A program made the translations under genes and the position numbers. Under the pieces are notes generated by a model that ran no database searches, was not told where the DNA came from, and saw only the letters and a list, made by a program, of their open reading frames with translations. From assembly GCA_944990035.1 (NCBI GenBank), contig CALYLX010000053.1, forward strand, positions 118,821 to 182,820: a DNA stretch of 64,000 bases, in the 5' to 3' direction. Shown piece after piece: positions 58,986 to 64,000 of this stretch. The number at the start of each line of letters is the position of its first letter. Position 1 is the stretch's first letter. The DNA comes from Clitopilus passeckerianus (taxonomy: Eukaryota; Basidiomycota; Agaricomycetes; Agaricales; Entolomataceae).

Positions 58986-61787
58986 ATGCCTATCAAGCAC
59001 CTTGAAAGTACGTGTGCAGCCTTAGTTTCTGTTTTCTGCGGCTTTTGAGTCCTAATTAACCGCCCATTTGCGCCTCAGACTACTTGCATGAACGAAAACA
59101 TTTGCAAACTCTGCCGCTATCCGTACTCGGAAACGCGTCTTGGAATTGATGCTTCGTACTACCTGACTCAATTAACGGACAACCCACCGTCCCGGGAGCC
59201 TTTGCTTGCAGCCACTGGAGGTCTGCCATTAGCGCTTACCCAGCGCATTGAATCCGACCTGCGAGTTCTTGAGAAACTTCATATCAAGCCGGTCTTTGTA
59301 TTCCCGGACTTATTCCTAACCGACGCTGGAAGCCGACAAACCATCTAGAACACAACGAAGCCTGCAGAGATAGGGCTCAAGCCTGGGCAAAGTACGAGGC
59401 AGGGCAGGAGGAAACTGCCACCAAGCTTTTTGAAGGAAAGAGCTGCTTCGCTCAATGGGACCTGTGGAGGGTGATTCTGAGGATATTCAGACACCGGAAC
59501 GTTGAATTCATCATTGCGCCATATGTAGCATGGGCCCAAGTATGTTCTGCACGCGACTTTTGAGTTTCTCGAACTGAACAACTTTTCCAGTTGTTTTACC
59601 TTCAGCGCCACCCCAAGGCCTATATTCACGCCATCTATGGCCCTACGGATACCCTGCTTTACCCGGGTGTCGACAAACTTATCACCTCCCTGGACCTGAC
59701 GGCGGCCAACCCCACGTTCACGTTTACCTCTAAGCGCAGTTTCCTCCAAGAACTCAGTGTAACTGAAGACCAATTCCTTGACATCGGAATCCTCGTCGGG
59801 TTTGACCACTCTAGCCCCTTCCCGCCTACGGTTCATGAACAAGCACTCAAGGCCACCGTTGATATGGTTCGGTATTACAAGTCAGGCCATGCTGCTGTTT
59901 CAGCCTTCGCCGAACATCCAGTTGTCAAAACCATCCAGTACTCTGATCATTACGCACGCACGCGTTCTATGATCAAGTATTCTTTGATCCTGTCCTCTGA
60001 AGGCGTGGTTGTACCCCTTCCTCTTGCGATCAGCCCTCCTACCGCTCACGGGCCGAACCACCATCCCCACCATCTCGCTCCAAATGACATTCCCCAGGAT
60101 CTCCACGAAATTTTCACGAACCGACTACCGGACGAGATCTACTTCTACCTTTCTCGTGGACTTCTTGGTCCTCAAGCCCTCGTTTGGCTGACCACAGGTC
60201 AGATAATTGAAAACCCTCCGTTGGATAACGGAGAGACCACAGAGTACAAGCGCTTCGTCAAAGAAGTGATTACGGATGGACAAACAGGTCCTCGAGCGAC
60301 CTCCCTGGCTCTGATTAGTAGTGCCTTGCACAATTTCTGGGCTAACCGGAAAGTGCATGGCTCTTTCTGGTTCGAACAGCCGTCTCCGCATGCACAGAAA
60401 GCCATTCAACACAATTCTTCCCAAACGGCCCAACTAGCCGAAAGGGTCGCAGGATGGAATGTGCCGTACTCGATTGTCGAAGAGGAATTAAGAAGGCAGA
60501 ATGTAAGACAAACGCTCTCCCTGTCCTCGAGTGGAATCTGACCGTTTATGGCAACTGGTTTCTTTTCTGCCGCTGACCCTTCCCTCCGGTCTAGTCTTCT
60601 ACCATCGATTTTACACTCTGCCTCGGGGCCACCACATCGGAGAAGCATGCGTTGCGTACCAAGAACAAGCCTAACTCCTCACAATCGCTGGACAAGAAGG
60701 ATGAGGTTGTTGCCAACGTTATCTGGCGATTCCTAGAACTTCGAGGGTGCGTCCTGTCGCTCAGCTTCTTTCCTTATCTCACTCGCCTTAAACTTATAGC
60801 TTCCTCTTGAACACTCACATTCATTCGCCACTCGCTCGAGCCATGTACGCCGCGATCAAGGAGTCACGACTGAACGACAAGTTTCAAGATCCACTTTACC
60901 TATTCCTGGAGTTGGTCAGGGCGGGGGTGATGCACGGCCACTTGTGGTCTGGACAAGCCTTCAGCGGTGGACCTAGCTTTGGAACTGGTGAGGATCAGGG
61001 CTTTCTCACGAAAGTTAATTTTCAGTTTACTAAATCAAGCCTCCTTGAACGCCACCAGATGATGAGAAATCATGCATGCTCTTGGTGATGCGTGTCCTGA
61101 GCATCGTTCCTTTGAATTTCAAGGCATGTTCGGTTTCGTTCTTCCCTTTGTGGGCGTGACGCACAAAGGGACTGAGTTTACCCTTTGATTGACGTTTATT
61201 GCTTGCTATTGCAAATTTAGAGCCAGCCATGGTCTGCACCACTGTCAAGAGAGCTTCTAGTTTTCAACTCATTCGTCCGATCGCTCACACGAGCCCTTCG
61301 GACGCTCCTAGAGGTCACATCGCTCAATATGTTGCTCCGCGCTGACGCCCGCCGTTCACGGGACGACTATTTGGACATAACGCTTTCGTTACCTTTCCAA
61401 ACTGAGGTGAACACGGGATTCGGTGTCCTAGCAAAGGTATATCTCGATGCTCTCACACATATCAATGGACGAACTCGCGTCACGGATCCCAATGCTGAAG
61501 GAGTCAAGGAGGCCAAGGAGATGGCGTTGGAGATCTGCGAGGAAACGTTCCCTGGAGTCAAAAATCCTAAATTGGAAGTCGAGAGGGGTTTCAGGTTCTG
61601 GGATGTGGTGAGTCTAAATTTCTCCTTGCGTTCGAGACTCTATGCAACAGGATGGTGGCTGAAAAACATAATCCGTTTTAAGGCATACACCGCCATGAAA
61701 AAACTGCATTCAGAGGGCGCAGTCTTGCGTGAATTGATGAATCAATTCGAGGCGGCTCAAGTCTGGCTAGCACCGATGCGACCTTGA
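58986..61787 (+). CDS. MKT1: Mkt1 homologue (XPG/FEN-like post-transcriptional regulator), with two compensating frameshifts
   Basis: Mkt1 has an inactive FEN/XPG-nuclease-like fold and works with Pbp1 on mRNA regulation. Exons 58986-59007, 59079-59539, 59591-60502, 60595-60746, 60800-60987, 61059-61123, 61221-61607, 61683-61787; total 2292 nt. It starts MPIKHLENYLHERKHLQ. Family blocks include LGIDASYYLTQL, LLAATGGLPLAL, WDLWRVILRIFRHRNVEF, HAIYGPTDTLLYPG, NDIPQDLHEIFTNRLPDE, FYLSRGLLGPQALVWL, NPPLDNGETTEYKRFV, DPLYLFLELVRAGVMHG, and the end AQVWLAPMRP. Homology needs +1 near 59128-59136 (LSVLGNA to RLGIDAS) and -1 near 59303-59305 (VFVFP to GLIPNRRW). The rest is open. Intron 6 starts GC (AAG then gcatgt). 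Either a young lesion pair or assembly errors. Confidence 0.85.
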
Positions 61788-62297
61788 TCACATTACGATG
61801 TTGCTTTCCAGTCAGCAGAAGGTCGTGGGTGGGCTGCCGTTGTAACCAGAAGTTGTTGACTGAGCCGAACCGTTGCGTTTTGATGTTTCTGTCGGGATCC
61901 ATGCAGGATGTCATGTTGTGATAGTAGTTTGTGGATGATCATGGGTTTCGTTCAGTCGACAGATGATTCCTTGAATGTTACAGCGGCAATCTCTTTGGCA
62001 TATGGAGAAGGGTCCATGAGAAATCGATGGGAACGAAGGCAACTCCTGAGAACAGTAAACGCCGAGAGGCATCCGATAAGCCGGAACTTTACATCACGTG
62101 TTCATTAGCTCAAAAGGCATGGGAATTGAATCTCGCGTCGGAATTGAGGGATCTCAGATCTAAGATCCAATATGATCGATACAGCGATTTATGCTGTCCC
62201 GTCCATCTTCATGTCATTCGCGTGGCTGAGTTCCTCGTTTGCCTATATAGCCACCCTTTGGTCCCGCTAATCCACTTGCCCTCCCCTTGAAGCAATC
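61788..62297. other. Intergenic between MKT1 and acidic protein gene
   Basis: 510 nt; a minus-strand frame and short plus frames have no domain. Promoter of the downstream gene lies here, with tatatag near 62245. Confidence 0.45.
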
Positions 62298-63053
62298 ATG
62301 CTCGCTGCTGAAAGGATTCTCCTCGTCGCCAGCTGCTCTTCTTCTGACGATGCTTTAAGCACCGTCGAAGACAAGTATCCTCCAATCAACTTTTTATCGA
62401 GAGCCCAACACCGTCCAAATCATCCAGCTCGACGAATGTGCACCACCAACACCTCGAAAAATTGCATCTTATTATTCTTCATCATATTACTCCTCAGAGT
62501 ACACTTCATCATACACCTCCGAGGAAGATGATGAAGAGGAAGATTGCTCGTCGTACTGCTCCTCTGATCTCCCACTGGATGACCCAGAGTCATCAACCGA
62601 CAACGACATCTCCGTGTCGGGTTCCGAGGATTCAAAACTACCCACTGAAATGTATTCAACCATTCAACGCATCCTCGCTTGGAGGAGAACTTTTCCAGCG
62701 ACGTCAGCTCGACAAGTTTGGGTGAGCTCATAATTCGGATTAGCTGGCAGCCCCAGTTGCTCACATCAATTTCTCATAGAATCCTCAGATGCAACAACCC
62801 GTAAGAGGAAATCAGTCTCGACGACCATGACGGTGATGATTCTGTGAGTCCAACGTTCACACTCAGGGTCTGGTCATTGTTCTGACCCACATACCAGATG
62901 TCGCACACATCCAAGCGCTCGCGGCCTCAGCCTCCAGCATCGTTGATCGATGCCGAGGCAGCTATGGCTCTTGACTCACCCGTGTCCGGCCTGCGACGCA
63001 TCTTTCGCCACAATCGAGGGTCTGCGGCAACACGGGCTCGACGCAACAGCTAA
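62298..63053 (+). CDS. Small acidic Ser/Tyr-rich protein, T-run frameshift
   Basis: Not recognised. Exons 62298-62721, 62808-62843, 62898-63053; about 204 aa if one T of the T5 run at 62391-62395 is ignored. The start is MLAAERILLVASCSSSDD; after the T run the frame reads REPNTVQIIQLDECAPPTP and SYYSSSYYSSEYTSSYTSEE, then DDEEED. It ends with a basic segment MSHTSKRSRPQPPASL and RRIFRHNRGSAATRARR. The joined length is exactly divisible by three only after removing one base, which supports an indel in the run. The acceptor of exon 2 (gtaagag) is inferred from phase, and an alternative with tttg/g phase exists. The acidic middle and basic end suggest a nuclear protein. Confidence 0.55.
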
Positions 63054-63811
63054 TGAGGCTTGTTGCGTAGCAGTGGAGTACGCCTTCGAATCATGAACCG
63101 AGGAAGAAGTCAGCGCCGGCTACCCCCACACTCAGGCGTGAGCTCTACCGCTTGGTCGGTGGCTTGTTCTCGCGACTATCTTCCCATGCCACAACGATTG
63201 TTTCACCCTTTAAGCTCCCCAGCGGTCTTACACGGACATTCTCATCACACATCATCTCATTTCACTCACCACCAAAAGTTGTACATCACCTCATCAGCAT
63301 CTGCATCTGTAAATATTATAATCACAAGCCACGATTCTCTACTACATTACTAGCTATCTTATTTTGTCATATTAGCGTATACTCTACTAGCAGACGAATT
63401 TGAAGTTCTTCGTCTTTATCAATTACCTTAACTTACATCGATATCGCTTACTGTACTTGTCATCCACTGGTTGGAATAATCGAAGAATTTTTGGATTACA
63501 TTCCCTCTTGCAAATTACGATTGAATTGAGCCACACGAAATTCCTTTCGCCCTTGATCGTATGAGCGCAAGTCCATCAAACCTAGACAAGTGCACCACGG
63601 CGCCGCCACGAAGTAATTTACTCGACTTTTTAGTGCTAGATCCTGTGCTCGTCTCAACCATAACCAAGCTTGCCTTCTGTTCTTCGTTTCCAGACTTCAG
63701 CGTGTTTCCTTAGAGAAACATCATCTGTTGACGGCGGCGCCTGAATTTACCAGTTGTGGCAGGCAACAGTCTTTTCTGGTGTGAGACTTCGAGTACTATA
63801 ATGGTAAAACG
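63054..63811. other. Intergenic / 3' flank
   Basis: 758 nt, A/T-richer than the genes around it; short plus-strand frames (63060-63403) have no domain. Confidence 0.45.
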
Positions 63812-63913
63812 ATGGGAATTTTCTCATGCTCTCACCCACAATATCCGAGTCGTCTCTTCATAACGCCTAAGGCGGACAAGGAGAGGAAACACGCGCTTTT
63901 AGCCCCTACTCAT
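63812..63913 (+). CDS. First exon of a gene running off the right edge; myristoylation-type N-terminus
   Basis: ATG at 63812 opens MGIFSCSHPQYPSRLF and ends after 34 codons at a gtacgt donor (63914). Gly2 with a small residue at position 5 and Cys at 6 fits N-myristoylation plus palmitoylation, implying membrane attachment. Nothing else of the gene is visible, so the family is unknown. Confidence 0.4.
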
Positions 63914-64000
63914 GTACGTATGCACCCTTGAGCTCCTTATTCATTGGTAATTTCTTTATATCCCTTTACGTGAGTGAGGGAGACCTTTGACAGTTGTCAC

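Noticed and set aside
1..64000. Biosynthetic cluster, CRISPR array, prophage or complete LTR/LINE element
   Set aside because: No core biosynthetic enzyme, spacer-repeat array, phage gene, reverse transcriptase or long terminal repeat was seen.

Overview
This window is nuclear DNA of a filamentous fungus, most likely a mushroom-forming basidiomycete (Agaricomycetes). The evidence is dense, intron-rich genes with mostly 45-65 nt GT-AG introns, intron-containing tRNA-Lys genes, conserved eukaryotic housekeeping genes (Cwc27, Ubc6, thymidylate kinase, eL37, Mkt1, PIG-L), and tandem TKL-type protein kinases of the sort that expanded in mushrooms. All gene models were spliced by eye. Most are supported by joined exon lengths that divide exactly by three and by conserved motifs that continue across the junctions.

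Layout. 1-8.1 kb is a conserved block: partial Kelch gene (-), CWC27 (+), UBC6 (+), CDC8/thymidylate kinase (-) and an HSD10-like SDR (+). 8.7-25 kb is an accessory block built by local duplication: two TKL kinases (-) about 5.5 kb apart with a decayed GH76 mannanase pseudogene between them, then two secreted S12/beta-lactamase-fold proteins (-) in about 4 kb tandem units that include their promoters. A spacer with two palindromes sharing one 10-nt core follows. 25.2-32.4 kb holds an anoctamin/TMEM16 gene and two paralogous seven-TM proteins, the second frameshifted.

33-49.3 kb is dense again: eL37 divergently paired with a large disordered protein carrying SUMO-interaction-like motifs and a probable NTF2-like C-terminus, a DH-PH-FYVE RhoGEF, an orphan gene, tRNA-Lys(UUU), a second SDR, PIG-L (GPI anchor synthesis) and an alpha-arrestin with a PPPY motif. 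51-52.5 kb carries a disordered protein with a PP1-docking-like motif. 52.5-59 kb is gene-poor except for tRNA-Lys(CUU). 59-64 kb has an MKT1 homologue with two mutually compensating frameshifts, a small acidic protein with a T-run frameshift, and the first exon of a gene with a myristoylation-type N-terminus that runs off the right edge.

Functionally this is a housekeeping region (splicing, ERAD ubiquitylation, dTTP supply, translation, GPI anchors, endocytic adaptors, membrane signalling) interrupted by fast-evolving duplicated families (kinases, secreted hydrolase-like proteins, 7-TM proteins). No biosynthetic cluster, CRISPR, prophage or complete transposon was recognised. The less usual items are the NTF2/SIM protein, the RGG-tailed Cwc27, the spliced upstream ORF, the palindrome cluster and the apparent excision footprint in the GH76 pseudogene.
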